A stretch of 64,000 nucleotides of DNA from Bin87 sp965220095 (GCA_965220095.1 OZ244805.1:2666001-2730000), one strand, 5' to 3'. Counted from the stretch's first letter, positions 27,980-36,688 are shown. Notes: generated from the sequence alone by a model not told the origin. Program-made: numbers and translations.

Positions 27980-28573
27980 ATGATTAACAACACCGATGCC
28001 GTCCGCATTATCGACAGCAAGCGCGACGACGCCGTAATCATCCCCACCATGAACGCCGGCAACGTCCGCTTCGGCTTGCCCACCGTAACCACTAACGAGA
28101 ACCTGGACCTCCCCATCTCCGGCGCAATGGGCAAAGCCAGCAACGTCGGCCTCGGCGTCGCGCTCGCCCAGCCCGGTCGCAAGGTCTTCGTGCTCGATGG
28201 CGACGGCAGCCTGCTGATGAACTTAGGCGCTCTGGTTACCACTTCCACCAAGCAGCCCAAAAACTTCTACCACTTCCTCTTCAACAACGGCGTCTATGCC
28301 GTAACCGGCGGCCAGCCCATCCCCGGCTCCGATGGCGTCACCGACTGGACCGAAGTTGCCAAAGGCGCCGGTTACGCCGCCGTCTTCTCCTACGACAACC
28401 TGGAAGACCTGACCAATGGTATCGACGAAGCCCTTGCTGCCGAAGGCCCCGTCTTCATCCACCTGGTGGTAGAACCGGAAATCGAGAACACCCCCGTCCA
28501 GTTCCGCGTCCGCGGTACCCGCTCCGCCCAACAAGCCTACACCGAAGTAACCGCCGCCCTGGCCGACGACTAG
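27980..28573 (+). CDS. ComE-like TPP-enzyme C-terminal subunit (beta-like)
   Basis: A 197-residue protein equal to the C-terminal (PP) domain of a TPP enzyme. GAMGKASNVGLGVALAQPGR followed by KVFVLDGDGSLLMNLGALVT contains the TPP/Mg motif G-D-G-S-x5-N, with NNGVYAVTGGQPIP downstream. It pairs with the alpha-like gene 78 bp before it, to form one active decarboxylase with the active site at the interface. CCAGGAGA precedes the ATG at 27980. A degenerate paralogue lies at 30081. Confidence 0.88.
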   Translation: MINNTDAVRIIDSKRDDAVIIPTMNAGNVRFGLPTVTTNENLDLPISGAMGKASNVGLGVALAQPGRKVFVLDGDGSLLMNLGALVTTSTKQPKNFYHFLFNNGVYAVTGGQPIPGSDGVTDWTEVAKGAGYAAVFSYDNLEDLTNGIDEALAAEGPVFIHLVVEPEIENTPVQFRVRGTRSAQQAYTEVTAALADD

Positions 28574-28641
28574 ACGCCCATCTCACCACCGCCGCAACAA
28601 TGTAGGGGCGAATAATCATTCGCCCCTGTGTAATCTCAAGC

Positions 28642-29796
28642 GTGGCTGACATTCAACGTCGCAAACCTCAGGGCCCTATGCCAGACGCTGAAGATCGAAT
28701 AGAGGTCGCTCGCGAAATCGCCGGCTTGGGAGAAATCCAAGCCGCTGTTACATACCTGACCTCGCTAGTCAATCATGAATCGCTTGAAGACGACCACCGT
28801 ATGAAAGCGGCGCGGGAAATCGCCAAGCTCGGAGATTCTGCGGCGGCGGTCGAAGCTTTCAGTGCCCTGGTTGAGGACGAAGATGTTGAGGCAGAGTATC
28901 GTATAGAAGCGGCCCAGGAACTTTTCAAGCTGGGCGATACCGAAGCGGGTGTTGATGCTATCTATGCGATACTTGCGCTAGCTGTGGAATATAGGGTTGA
29001 CCTGGGTATAGATCCGATAGAGTATCGTATGGAAGCGGCGCAGAAAATTGCCAACCGGGGCGATACTGAAGCGGCTACTAATGTTTTGATGGTTCTCGTT
29101 GATAACGAGGACAATAGGTTTGACGCCGGCGACCGTTGGAATGCGGCGGTGACGATTGCCGAGCTGGCCGATACTGCCACTGCGGTCAAAGCTTTTACTT
29201 TGCTGTTTGAAGACGAACTGGATGTTGAGGAAGAGTATCGTATAGAAGCCGCGCAGCAAATTATCAAGCTGGGGGATACAGGGGCAGTAATCGATGCTCT
29301 CTTTTTCCTGGCTACGGAGTCCTCTGTTGACGATGCCCTCCGGATGGAATCCGCACAGCAAATTGCCAAGCTTGGCGATACTGCTGCTGCAGTCGAAGCT
29401 TTCGCTTTGCTGGCCGAGGACTATGAGGTTGACGAAGGTTTCCGGATAAAAGCAGTGCAGGTGATCTCCAGGCTGGCCGACACTGCTGCAGCGGTTGATG
29501 CTCTCACTGCGCTGGTTGCGAACGGGAGAGCTGATGGTCAGTATCGTTGGGAAGCAGTACACTGGATTGACAGGCTGGCCGGCGCTACCGCAGTGGTTGA
29601 TGCTTTCATTGCACTGGTTGCGAACAGGAGGGCTGAGGAAAAGCATCGTATGGAAGCGGTGCAGGAAGTTATCAATCTGGGCGATACTCCGGCCACCGCT
29701 TATGCTTTCGTTACGCTGCTTGAAGACAATTCTGTTGACGAAAACATTCAGGAAAAGGTGCGGCAAGATCTCCGAAGATTGGTAAGCACGCTGTAA
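28642..29796 (+). CDS. tandem helical-repeat protein (HEAT/TPR-like)
   Basis: A 384-residue protein of about ten repeats of 34-38 residues, each with the pattern xYRxEAAQxIxKLGDTxAAVxA followed by FxxLxxDxxVDxE. Clear units begin AEYRIEAAQELFKLGDTEAG, EEYRIEAAQQIIKLGDTGAV and DALRMESAQQIAKLGDTAAA. Such alpha-solenoids bind proteins or nucleic acids; no catalytic part is present. It starts at GTG 28642 and base composition is visibly more AT-rich than its neighbours. It sits between the TPP decarboxylase pair and their degenerate paralogue, suggesting insertion into that locus. Confidence 0.8.
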   Translation: MADIQRRKPQGPMPDAEDRIEVAREIAGLGEIQAAVTYLTSLVNHESLEDDHRMKAAREIAKLGDSAAAVEAFSALVEDEDVEAEYRIEAAQELFKLGDTEAGVDAIYAILALAVEYRVDLGIDPIEYRMEAAQKIANRGDTEAATNVLMVLVDNEDNRFDAGDRWNAAVTIAELADTATAVKAFTLLFEDELDVEEEYRIEAAQQIIKLGDTGAVIDALFFLATESSVDDALRMESAQQIAKLGDTAAAVEAFALLAEDYEVDEGFRIKAVQVISRLADTAAAVDALTALVANGRADGQYRWEAVHWIDRLAGATAVVDAFIALVANRRAEEKHRMEAVQEVINLGDTPATAYAFVTLLEDNSVDENIQEKVRQDLRRLVSTL

Positions 29797-29838
29797 CCCG
29801 GAGCCGGACTCTTCAGGCAAGCAACTACAGCAGGTATA

Positions 29839-30084
29839 ATGGCGACTATGCTCAAACTCCCCCTCCGCGGCATCATCGGCCGCGTCCTCGCGTCAGCGAT
29901 CGTCGTCGCCGGCTTCTACCTGCTCTGGCTCGGCTTCGTCGAAAGCAACGTGCTCAAAGCGGTGCCCGGCGGATCCCTCATACTGGCCGGCCTCTTCCTC
30001 ATGGTATCCGGTCGCCGCTCCGAAATCGGGCGCGAACGCAACCCAGTTCTACCTCCCAATCCCGACGCTGAGGATCAGATTTGA
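29839..30084 (+). CDS. small membrane protein, two segments
   Basis: An 81-residue protein with two hydrophobic helices, about 14-33 (VLASAIVVAGFYLLWLGFV) and 41-57 (VPGGSLILAGLFLMVSG), and a basic C-terminal tail. It has no family that I recognise. Its stop overlaps the TTG start of the next gene (TTGA), so the two are translationally coupled. Confidence 0.65.
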   Translation: MATMLKLPLRGIIGRVLASAIVVAGFYLLWLGFVESNVLKAVPGGSLILAGLFLMVSGRRSEIGRERNPVLPPNPDAEDQI

Positions 30085-30650
30085 TTCCGTCCCAAGAAGT
30101 CGCACGAGCAATTAACTACCATCGCAACGACGCCCTGGTGGTCTCAACCTCCGCCGCCCTGCGCGACTGGCACACCGTTTCGCAGCGCCGTGAGCTTGAT
30201 GTTGACCTCACCGACTGCATGGATCGGGCCCCCGCTGTCGGTCTCGGTCTGTCGCTGGCGCAACCGGCCCGCCGCGTACTGGTGCTCGACTGCGACTCAA
30301 CCCTCCGCACCGACCTGGCCAGCCTCGCCACCATCGGCGAGGCCGCTCCCGCCAACCTGGTCCACTTCGTCCTCGAAGACGCCGACCACACTTCCACCGA
30401 CGGCGTTCCCATCCCCGGTCTGGACAAGATTGACTTGGAGGGTATGGCCCGCAGCGCCGGCTACGCCCACACCCGCCGGTTCGATGACCTGGAAGAATTA
30501 CTGATCGGCCTGGAAGAAATCATGCGGCAGACCGGGCCAACGCTGGTTGCCGTCAAGGTGCTCCCGAACCCCGACCAACCAGACCTGCCAGACCGTCCCA
30601 TGGCAGCAGGCTGGGCCCAGGTGCGACGCAACCTCCTGGAGGAGTCCTAA
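30081..30650 (+). CDS. degenerate ComE-like TPP-domain paralogue
   Basis: A 189-residue protein that follows the 27980 gene region by region: APAVGLGLSLAQPARRVLVL, SLATIGEAAPANLVHFVLED, GVPIPGLDKIDLEGMARSAG and FDDLEELLIGLEEIMRQTGP. At the cofactor site, where the parent has LDGDGSLLMN, this one has LDCDSTLRTD, so the GDG and the metal-binding Asn are gone. It should not bind TPP-Mg in the usual way. Start is TTG 30081, overlapping the previous stop. It may be a regulatory or structural subunit, or a decaying copy. Its 3' end overlaps the convergent DtxR gene by 4 bp. Confidence 0.75.
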   Translation: MIPSQEVARAINYHRNDALVVSTSAALRDWHTVSQRRELDVDLTDCMDRAPAVGLGLSLAQPARRVLVLDCDSTLRTDLASLATIGEAAPANLVHFVLEDADHTSTDGVPIPGLDKIDLEGMARSAGYAHTRRFDDLEELLIGLEEIMRQTGPTLVAVKVLPNPDQPDLPDRPMAAGWAQVRRNLLEES

Positions 30651-31420
30651 TCCGCGTCCCCGTCCACTGGCGTGGGCATCGGGCGCACCACTATCTGACG
30701 CGCCACGTTGTAGCCGATGGAAATCCGGTCAACCTCGGTCGCAACCTGCATCACCCCCAGATACGGCAAGGCTTCCAGCAGCGTTATCTGGTGCTCAGGC
30801 ACCAGGTCGGCCGCGCCCAGGAATCTCAGCAACTCGGCGTCTTCTTCGGGCACCCGGTCAACCATGTAGGTTTCACCGCTGGTGGCGTTGTCCAGCGTAA
30901 CCGCGCCCGGCGCCGGCCCCGGTGCGAACCCCTCGGTGCCCGGTATCGGCCAGCCAAAAGGCGAGCGGGTCGGGTTCCCCAGCCGTTCCATCAACCTGGA
31001 TTCCAGCGCCGCTGACATCCCGTGCTCCAGCTGGTGAGCCTCAATGTGGGCTTCGTGCAGCTCCATCCCCAGCAAACTCACCACCAGCCACTCGGCCAGA
31101 CGATGCCGACGGGCAATGTTCTCGCCCTCGGTCTGCCCCCGACTGGTCAGGCGGATGCGCTTGTCGGTACCAATGTCAACCAGGCCCTGCTTCTGCATCC
31201 GCCGCAGCATCCCGGCCACCGACGGCACCGAAGTCCCCAATCCCTCGGTCGGCGGCAACTGCCTCAACGCCTCGGTAAGCTGAGTCAGCGTGGGAATCTC
31301 CGTGTCCTCCCACATCTTGTACAGCGACAGCAGATAGTTCTCCGTAACCGGCGACAATCGTTCCGATTCGTCGTGGCCGCGTGTCATAGCATCGGCGGCA
31401 GATTTACGAGGACGTGGCAC
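30647..31420 (-). CDS. DtxR/MntR-type metal-dependent transcriptional regulator
   Basis: A 257-residue protein. Residues about 20-95 form a winged helix (SPVTENYLLSLYKMWEDTEI, SVPSVAGMLRRMQKQGLVDI), followed by a dimerisation region with AEWLVVSLLGMELHEAHIEA and LEHGMSAALESRLMERLGNP that holds the His/Glu metal ligands. The last 70 residues (LRFLGAADLVPEHQITLLEA) fit the FeoA/SH3-like domain. It is therefore the DtxR/IdeR branch, probably Fe- or Mn-responsive. The iron-uptake genes start only 500 bp away, which makes them the likely regulon. Confidence 0.88.
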   Translation of the reverse strand: MPRPRKSAADAMTRGHDESERLSPVTENYLLSLYKMWEDTEIPTLTQLTEALRQLPPTEGLGTSVPSVAGMLRRMQKQGLVDIGTDKRIRLTSRGQTEGENIARRHRLAEWLVVSLLGMELHEAHIEAHQLEHGMSAALESRLMERLGNPTRSPFGWPIPGTEGFAPGPAPGAVTLDNATSGETYMVDRVPEEDAELLRFLGAADLVPEHQITLLEALPYLGVMQVATEVDRISIGYNVARQIVVRPMPTPVDGDAD

Positions 31421-31514
31421 GTTTCTCTCTTAAACCGGGCATCATCCGCCCCTCTGAGAATACTCAAATTATACCCCAATCCCCAAACCATTGCAGGCGC
31501 CCCACCCCTCCCCA

Positions 31515-31619
31515 CAGGACGATTGCAAAGTCCCCTCTCCCCTTCGTGGGAGAGGGTTAGGGTGAGGGGGCGTTCCCCTCGTCAAGCAGAAAGGAACTAC
31601 TGACTTTGCAATCGTCCTG
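31515..31619. mobile_element. MITE-B, exact terminal repeats and target duplication
   Basis: 105 bp with perfect 18-bp terminal inverted repeats, CAGGACGATTGCAAAGTC and its inverse. Flanked by CCCCTCCCCA at 31505-31514 and 31620-31629, an exact 10-bp direct repeat. Its interior is an R2 hairpin repeat (CCCTCTCCCCTTCGTGGGAG and AGGGTTAGGGTGAGGGG), so R2 can travel as the core of a mobile element. Confidence 0.9.
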
Positions 31620-31639
31620 CCCCTCCCCACGCGCCTCCA

Positions 31640-31770
31640 CTCTAATAATTTGTCATCGCGAGCGCAGCGTGGCAATCTCGTTCCGGTACCAGCGACTCCC
31701 GCCCAACACCTGTGCCATACCAACCGGATTGCCCTGCCACACTCGCAACGACAAAGTGTGTACGCATCAG
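31640..31770. repeat. diverged R1 element
   Basis: Ends TTTGTCATCGCGAGCGCAGC and, inverted, CACTTTGTCGTTGCGAGTGT. The TGGCAATCTCGTTCC and GGATTGCCCTGCCACACTCG arms are kept, but the centre differs from the other copies. The gap 31421-31898 is filled by MITE-B, this copy and the following R2. Confidence 0.7.
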
Positions 31771-31811
31771 CCACCACCCCCGCTAAATAGCAACCCCGAC
31801 CCCGTCATTAA

Positions 31812-31851
31812 TCCCCTCTCCCTTGACGGGAGAGGGCTAGGGTGAGGGTGA
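31812..31851. repeat. R2 hairpin repeat
   Basis: TCCCCTCTCCCTTGACGGGA followed by GAGGGCTAGGGTGAGGGTGA, 50 bp before the 3' end of the ABC ATPase gene. Confidence 0.8.
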
Positions 31852-31898
31852 ACACCCACCAGCCAAGACCCCAATCAGCCCAGCGCCAGGCCCGGACG

Positions 31899-33002
31899 CT
31901 ATCCCTGCGCCATGCCGTCGACGAACGGCTGCATGGTGTGCCCCTGCCGCATCGACAGCCCAACTCGGGTGCCCGCATCCAGGTGCACCAGGTGGGACTT
32001 CAGCACCCGCACCCGGTGTCCCGAAGGCAGGCCCACGGTGTACAGGTGGAACGCGCCACGAAACTCCCGTTGCAGCACCACACCGGCGCCCGCATCGTCG
32101 GGGTGAATGTCCACGCAGTCGGGGCGAATCATCACTTGCAACTGCTGGCCGGTGGGACAGGAGGCCGGCCACGGCACGCGGCCAACTTCGCTGGCCAGAT
32201 ATTCGGCATCCCGCCACGCTGGCAGGAAGTCTGCCGTGCCGAAAAACTCGGCCGCAAACTGGGTGTCAGGATGGCGAAACACCTCTTCCGGCGAGCCCAG
32301 TTGCTCGATGCGCCCGTCCTGCATCACCGCCACGCGATCGCCCAACTGCATCGCTTCTTCCTGGTCGTGAGTCACGCAAACCACGGTGGCGTTGCGCGCG
32401 CGCAGGATAGCGGCCACATCCTGACGCAGTTGGCCGCGCAGGCCCGGATCCAGGCTGGAAAACGGCTCGTCCATCAGGATCAGGTCAGGTTCCGGGGCCA
32501 ACGCGCGAGCCAGCGCAACTCGTTGCTGCTGCCCGCCCGACAGTTCGTGGGGATACCGTTCGCCGTAACCTTCCAGGTCCACCGTGCGCAGCGACTCAGC
32601 GACTTGCTGTTTGCGCTGGCGTCCTCTCGGCAGACCGAACGCAATGTTCTGCTCAACCGTCAGATGCGGGAACAGCGCACCCTCCTGGAACACCATACCG
32701 ATGCGTCGGCGTTCCGGGCTCTCGTTCGCGCCGCCACCGTACACCGTGCGGTCGCCAATTCTGACAACACCGCTGTCGGGGGTGTCAAAGCCGGCAATCA
32801 GGCGCAGGGTGGTGGTTTTGCCGCATCCGCTCGGGCCCAGCAGGCACAAAATCTCGCCGCGCTGCAAATCAATGTTGACATCGGCAACCGCTTGCGTGGC
32901 CCCAAAGGATTTGCTTACGCCCCGTAACTCCAGGGCACAGCCCTCGGATATGGCGGCGACGCTGGCAGACTGTGGATTTTGTTTAGACCGGGCGAACAGC
33001 AT
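31899..33002 (-). CDS. ferric-iron-type ABC transporter ATP-binding protein
   Basis: A 367-residue ATPase of the CysA/FbpC/PotA class. Walker A LLGPSGCGKTTTLRLIAGFD, signature ELSGGQQQRVALARALAPEP, Walker B LILMDEPFSSLD and the H-loop VCVTHDQEEAMQLGDRVAVM are intact; the C-terminal 110 residues form a TOBE-like regulatory domain. FbpC identity is inferred from the adjacent divergent binding-protein and permease genes. ATG 33002 was chosen; a TTG at 33026 is also in frame. The gene faces away from the rest of the transporter, so the 430-bp gap between them is a shared regulatory region. Confidence 0.88.
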   Translation of the reverse strand: MLFARSKQNPQSASVAAISEGCALELRGVSKSFGATQAVADVNIDLQRGEILCLLGPSGCGKTTTLRLIAGFDTPDSGVVRIGDRTVYGGGANESPERRRIGMVFQEGALFPHLTVEQNIAFGLPRGRQRKQQVAESLRTVDLEGYGERYPHELSGGQQQRVALARALAPEPDLILMDEPFSSLDPGLRGQLRQDVAAILRARNATVVCVTHDQEEAMQLGDRVAVMQDGRIEQLGSPEEVFRHPDTQFAAEFFGTADFLPAWRDAEYLASEVGRVPWPASCPTGQQLQVMIRPDCVDIHPDDAGAGVVLQREFRGAFHLYTVGLPSGHRVRVLKSHLVHLDAGTRVGLSMRQGHTMQPFVDGMAQG

Positions 33003-33279
33003 TGTTAGTGCGCATACGGTGGTCAAGTCAATGGTCGTTGATTGTTGGCGTCAGTCTACCGACACGATATTGCCTTGTCAATACATCCGGGCGACGCCCG
33101 GTAAGGAAAATCACAATCTCATTCCCAGCGTCGAACGGTGATATTGAGGGGTGGCGGCTCGAAATTATCGCCGCCGCTTGCAGGACAATCGCGATAATGC
33201 TCCTGTCGCGCGTATGAAGTTTTCGAGCGCTCCGACGGTGGGAGCATAATCGCCGCCGAAATCAGTCGTAAATACCGGC

Positions 33280-33308
33280 TTGACAAAAAAATAAGTTGGC
33301 ACTAATAT
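33280..33308 (+). promoter_or_regulatory. sigma70-type promoter of the binding-protein gene with a candidate DtxR operator
   Basis: TTGACA at 33280-33285, a 17-nt spacer and TAATAT at 33303-33308, an excellent sigma70 match. The spacer and -10 include ATAAGTTGGCACTAAT (33291-33306), an imperfect inverted repeat (AT-x-AGT...ACT-x-AT) of the size of a DtxR-type operator, which would block polymerase. Regulator assignment is inference from the DtxR gene 1.9 kb away. The rest of the gap 33003-33436 has two copies of (A/T)TAATCGCCGCCG-like sequence (about 33162 and 33246), whose role I cannot tell. Confidence 0.7.
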
Positions 33309-33436
33309 CTGGCGTGCGTTACCACGTTATATGGCTTATCGGCCTGTTGACGTCAAAGCATCGTTGCACCACATTCGCCGTGTCGTCTCAAACAAACAGA
33401 TTCGCAATTCCTGGGCCAACGCTGGAGGTTGCCACA

Positions 33437-34552
33437 ATGAAGATTAGCAAGATGAAGGTCGGTTCTAACGTTTGGCGCGGTAACCGACACGTCGTTCCCG
33501 CCGCGCTCATTGCGATACTGGCAATCACCGTGATGGCGTGCGGCAGCAATCCGGTCGCCCCCGTGGAGGTTACGCGTGAAGTTGAGGTGACCCGGTTGGT
33601 GACGGAAACCGCACCAAGGCAAGACCCCGGCAAACTCATCATCTACTCCGGCCGCAGCGAATCGCTGGTTGACCCCATAATTCAGCAGTTCAAGGGTACG
33701 TCCGGTATCGATGTTCAGGTCAAATATGCTAAAACCGGCCAGTTGGCCGCCACCTTGCTGGAAGAGGGCAACAACTCGCCAGCCGATGTTTTCTACGCGC
33801 AAGACCCCGGTGGCCTCGCCGCCGTGTCCGGTATGATGTCAACGCTGCCGGCCGACATCATCGAGTTGACGCCGGAGTGGGCGCGTTCGTCCGCCGGCCA
33901 TTGGGTGGGCATCACCGGGCGCGCCCGCGTCGTCGTGTACGGCACCGACCGTCTCACCGAGGCCGACCTGCCCAACGACCTCTGGGGGTTCACCGAACCC
34001 AGGTGGAAGGGCCGCGTCGGCTGGGCTCCCACTAACGGCTCGTTCCAGGCAATGGTTACGGCGCTCCGAGTCGGCTGGGGCGAAGCGCGCACCGAGGAGT
34101 GGTTGCGGGCAATGCTGGCCAACGATGTGCGGGTTTATCCCAAGAACACCCCGCAGGTCGCAGCGGCGGCATCCGGAGAAATCGATGTCGGGCTGGTCAA
34201 CCACTACTACCTGCACCGATTCCTGGCCGAAGAAGGCGAAGACTTCGCCGCTCGCAATGCCCACCTGCGTACCGGGGGCCCCGGCGCCATCGTCCTGGTA
34301 TCGGGGGCCGGCATCCTGAATACCGCTGACAACCCGGAGAACGCCGATAAATTCATCCGGTTCCTGTTGAGCAAGGTGGGGCAGCAGTATTTCGCCGGTT
34401 CCACTTTCGAATACCCTCTGGTGGATGGCGTCCGCCCTTCTACCCTGCTAACCCCGCTGGCAAACATCGCTCAGCCTGACATTACCCTGGCTGATCTGTC
34501 GGACCTGGCCGGTACGCAAGCCCTACTGCAAAAAGTTGGAGCGTTGCCATAG
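33437..34552 (+). CDS. ferric-iron-type extracellular substrate-binding lipoprotein
   Basis: A 371-residue binding protein. The start MKISKMKVGSNVWRGNRHVV leads to a hydrophobic core ending AILAITVMACGSN, a lipoprotein signal with Cys about residue 36. Then KLIIYSGRSESLVDPIIQQF, NNSPADVFYAQDPGGLAAVS and GEIDVGLVNHYYLHRFLAEE follow the FbpA/FutA-like group, in which the two Tyr of NHYY bind Fe(III). The family is clear; the metal is inferred. The chosen ATG at 33437 is preceded by GGAGGTTGCC. The mature protein would be anchored outside the membrane. Confidence 0.88.
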   Translation: MKISKMKVGSNVWRGNRHVVPAALIAILAITVMACGSNPVAPVEVTREVEVTRLVTETAPRQDPGKLIIYSGRSESLVDPIIQQFKGTSGIDVQVKYAKTGQLAATLLEEGNNSPADVFYAQDPGGLAAVSGMMSTLPADIIELTPEWARSSAGHWVGITGRARVVVYGTDRLTEADLPNDLWGFTEPRWKGRVGWAPTNGSFQAMVTALRVGWGEARTEEWLRAMLANDVRVYPKNTPQVAAAASGEIDVGLVNHYYLHRFLAEEGEDFAARNAHLRTGGPGAIVLVSGAGILNTADNPENADKFIRFLLSKVGQQYFAGSTFEYPLVDGVRPSTLLTPLANIAQPDITLADLSDLAGTQALLQKVGALP

Positions 34553-34663
34553 CGGCGGCAACACCCCAACCCGCCTACTCTCAGGCCACTGGCCCCGCCG
34601 GAACCCTCCTCCCGGCGAGGCCAGTATAACTTTGATACCATCAACCCCGCAAACCGGCCATCC

Positions 34664-36286
34664 ATGCTGAACCCCGTTACCCCACACTCGGCCATCAGCC
34701 ACCTCTTCGTCGGCGCCGCACGACCGCCGGCGGTGATCTGGCTGCCGGCCTTGGTCATTGCTGCCCTGCTGCTGATTGCCCCCGTGTACCTTGCCATCCG
34801 CACCGTCGGAGCGGGCCCTGATGCTGCCGAGCTGATTTTCCGCACGCGCACGTTGTGGGTGGTGCTGCGCACGCTGTCCCTGATGGCCGCCGTTATGGTG
34901 GGTTGCATAGTAATCGCGGTTCCGCTGGCGTGGTTGTCGGTGCGCACCGACCTGCCGTGGCGCGGGTTTTGGAGGGTGGCGACCATGCTGCCGCTGGCGC
35001 TGCCGTCCTACATCGTGGGGTTTGCTATCGCCATCGGGCTGGGGCCGCGGGGCATCCTGCAAGGTTGGCTGGAAGTCGCCTTTGGCGTGGAACGGTTGCC
35101 CAGCATCTACGGCTTTCCGGGCGCAGCGTTCACCCTCATCATAATCAGTTTTCCCTATGTCCTGCTGACCGTGCGGGCGGCCCTTTGGAATCTCGACGCA
35201 GCGTTGGAGGAATCAGCGCGGGCGCTGGGCCATAACCGCTGGCAAACCTTCTGGCGGGTAACCCTGCCGATGCTGCGCCCCGCGATACTGGCCGGCGGAC
35301 TGCTCGCCGCGCTGTACACCATGAGCGACTTTGGCGCCGTGGCCATGATGCGCTACGAAACCTTCACCTGGAGCATCTTCATCCAGTATGGCGCGACTCT
35401 GAATCGCACCCTGGCTGCCGCGTGGTCGCTGGCGCTGATCGCCCTCGCGCTGGCCGTGGTTTGGGGCGAGCACTCTGCGCGAGGTCGGATGCGTTACTAC
35501 CGCAGCGGCGCTGGTGCGACGCGTCTCCCGGAGGTAGTGCCGTTGGGTCTCTGGCGCTGGCCGGCTCTCGTGTACTGCGGAATGACCGCGCTGGTTGCGT
35601 TAGGATTGCCCGTGGGCGTGTTGGTGTTCTGGACGGTGCGGGGAGTGGCCGCTGGGGAACCGCTGGCTCTGCTGTGGCGGGCGGCGGCAAACTCGGTGGC
35701 CGTGTCGGTGATGGCAGCGGCCCTGACGGTAGTGTGCGCTGCGCCAATCGCCGTGCTGGTCGTGCGTTACCCCGGTTTGTTCAGCAGGTGGCTGGAACGG
35801 CTGGGGTTTGTCGGATTCGCTCTGCCGGGAATCGTCATCGCGTTGGGTTTGGTGTACTTCGGAGCCAACTATGCTCAGTGGCTGTACCAGTCCATTGCAA
35901 TGCTGGCGGTGGCGTACGTAACACTCTTCCTGCCGGCCGCCGTCGGGTCGCTCCGAACCTCACTGTCACAGGTTCGTCCCCAGGTAGAAGAAGCTGCGCG
36001 CAGCCTGGGCAAACGGCCGCTGGCGGTATTTTTCACGGTTACGCTGCCGCTGATTCGCCCCGGTATTCTCACCGGGGCGGCATTGGTATTCCTGCTGACC
36101 ATGAAGGAACTGCCGGCTACGCTCATCCTGAGCCCCATTGGTTTCACGACGCTGGCGTCGTCAGTTTGGGCGGCGGCGGAAGAGGCGTTCTTCGCCCGCG
36201 CAGCGGCGCCGGCCCTCCTGCTGGTTATTGTTTCGTCGGTTCCGTTGGCGCTCATCGCCCTGCGCGAGGAACGCCAGCAGCGGTAG
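34664..36286 (+). CDS. ferric-iron-type ABC transporter permease (two fused units)
   Basis: A 540-residue permease with about twelve membrane helices arranged as two binding-protein-dependent transport units. The two EAA loops EESARALGHNRWQTFWRVTL and EEAARSLGKRPLAVFFTVTL, which dock on the ATPase, are both present and intact. The fused FbpB/SfuB-type layout matches the neighbouring binding protein and the divergent ATPase, so a complete Fe(III) importer is encoded here. It follows the binding-protein stop by 111 bp, probably in the same transcript. Confidence 0.9.
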   Translation: MLNPVTPHSAISHLFVGAARPPAVIWLPALVIAALLLIAPVYLAIRTVGAGPDAAELIFRTRTLWVVLRTLSLMAAVMVGCIVIAVPLAWLSVRTDLPWRGFWRVATMLPLALPSYIVGFAIAIGLGPRGILQGWLEVAFGVERLPSIYGFPGAAFTLIIISFPYVLLTVRAALWNLDAALEESARALGHNRWQTFWRVTLPMLRPAILAGGLLAALYTMSDFGAVAMMRYETFTWSIFIQYGATLNRTLAAAWSLALIALALAVVWGEHSARGRMRYYRSGAGATRLPEVVPLGLWRWPALVYCGMTALVALGLPVGVLVFWTVRGVAAGEPLALLWRAAANSVAVSVMAAALTVVCAAPIAVLVVRYPGLFSRWLERLGFVGFALPGIVIALGLVYFGANYAQWLYQSIAMLAVAYVTLFLPAAVGSLRTSLSQVRPQVEEAARSLGKRPLAVFFTVTLPLIRPGILTGAALVFLLTMKELPATLILSPIGFTTLASSVWAAAEEAFFARAAAPALLLVIVSSVPLALIALREERQQR

Positions 36287-36465
36287 CCGCCTCCCGGTCG
36301 CAGCAACTTTCGACTATCTGCCCAAGTAGCCGACTCATCCTGAGCCTGTCGAAGGATCATTTCGACTCCATCGAAAGGTCCGCTCACCCATGCTTCGACG
36401 GGATCGCCATTAATCGACCACCCAGATGGCGCCGGCAATCAAAAGGCCGTGTCGTGGCCGGCGCT

Positions 36466-36613
36466 CTCACGCGTACCCACTTTAATCTGTCATTGCGAGG
36501 AGCAAAGCGACGTGGCAATCTCAATGAGGTTGAACACACGTCGGGGAACCGCCGTTGCTACGGCGACGGGATTGCCACGCCACGCTCGCATTGACAAAGT
36601 GGGTACGCATGAG
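36466..36613. mobile_element. R1 MITE-like element
   Basis: 148 bp. Starts CTCACGCGTACCCACTTTAA, ends GTGGGTACGCATGAG. Flanks GGCCGGCGCT (36456-36465) and GGCCGGTCCT (36614-36623) match at 8 of 10 positions, in keeping with an older 10-bp duplication. Upstream in the same gap (36287-36688), 36342-36361 has TCATCCTGAGCCTGTCGAAG, a string shared with 4.59 and 12.93 kb. Confidence 0.88.
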
Positions 36614-36688
36614 GGCCGGTCCTTCCTTGCGCCCCACACCGGCTGTCGCTAGGATGGAGGCCATACCGCGACACGGAGTTCCGATACC

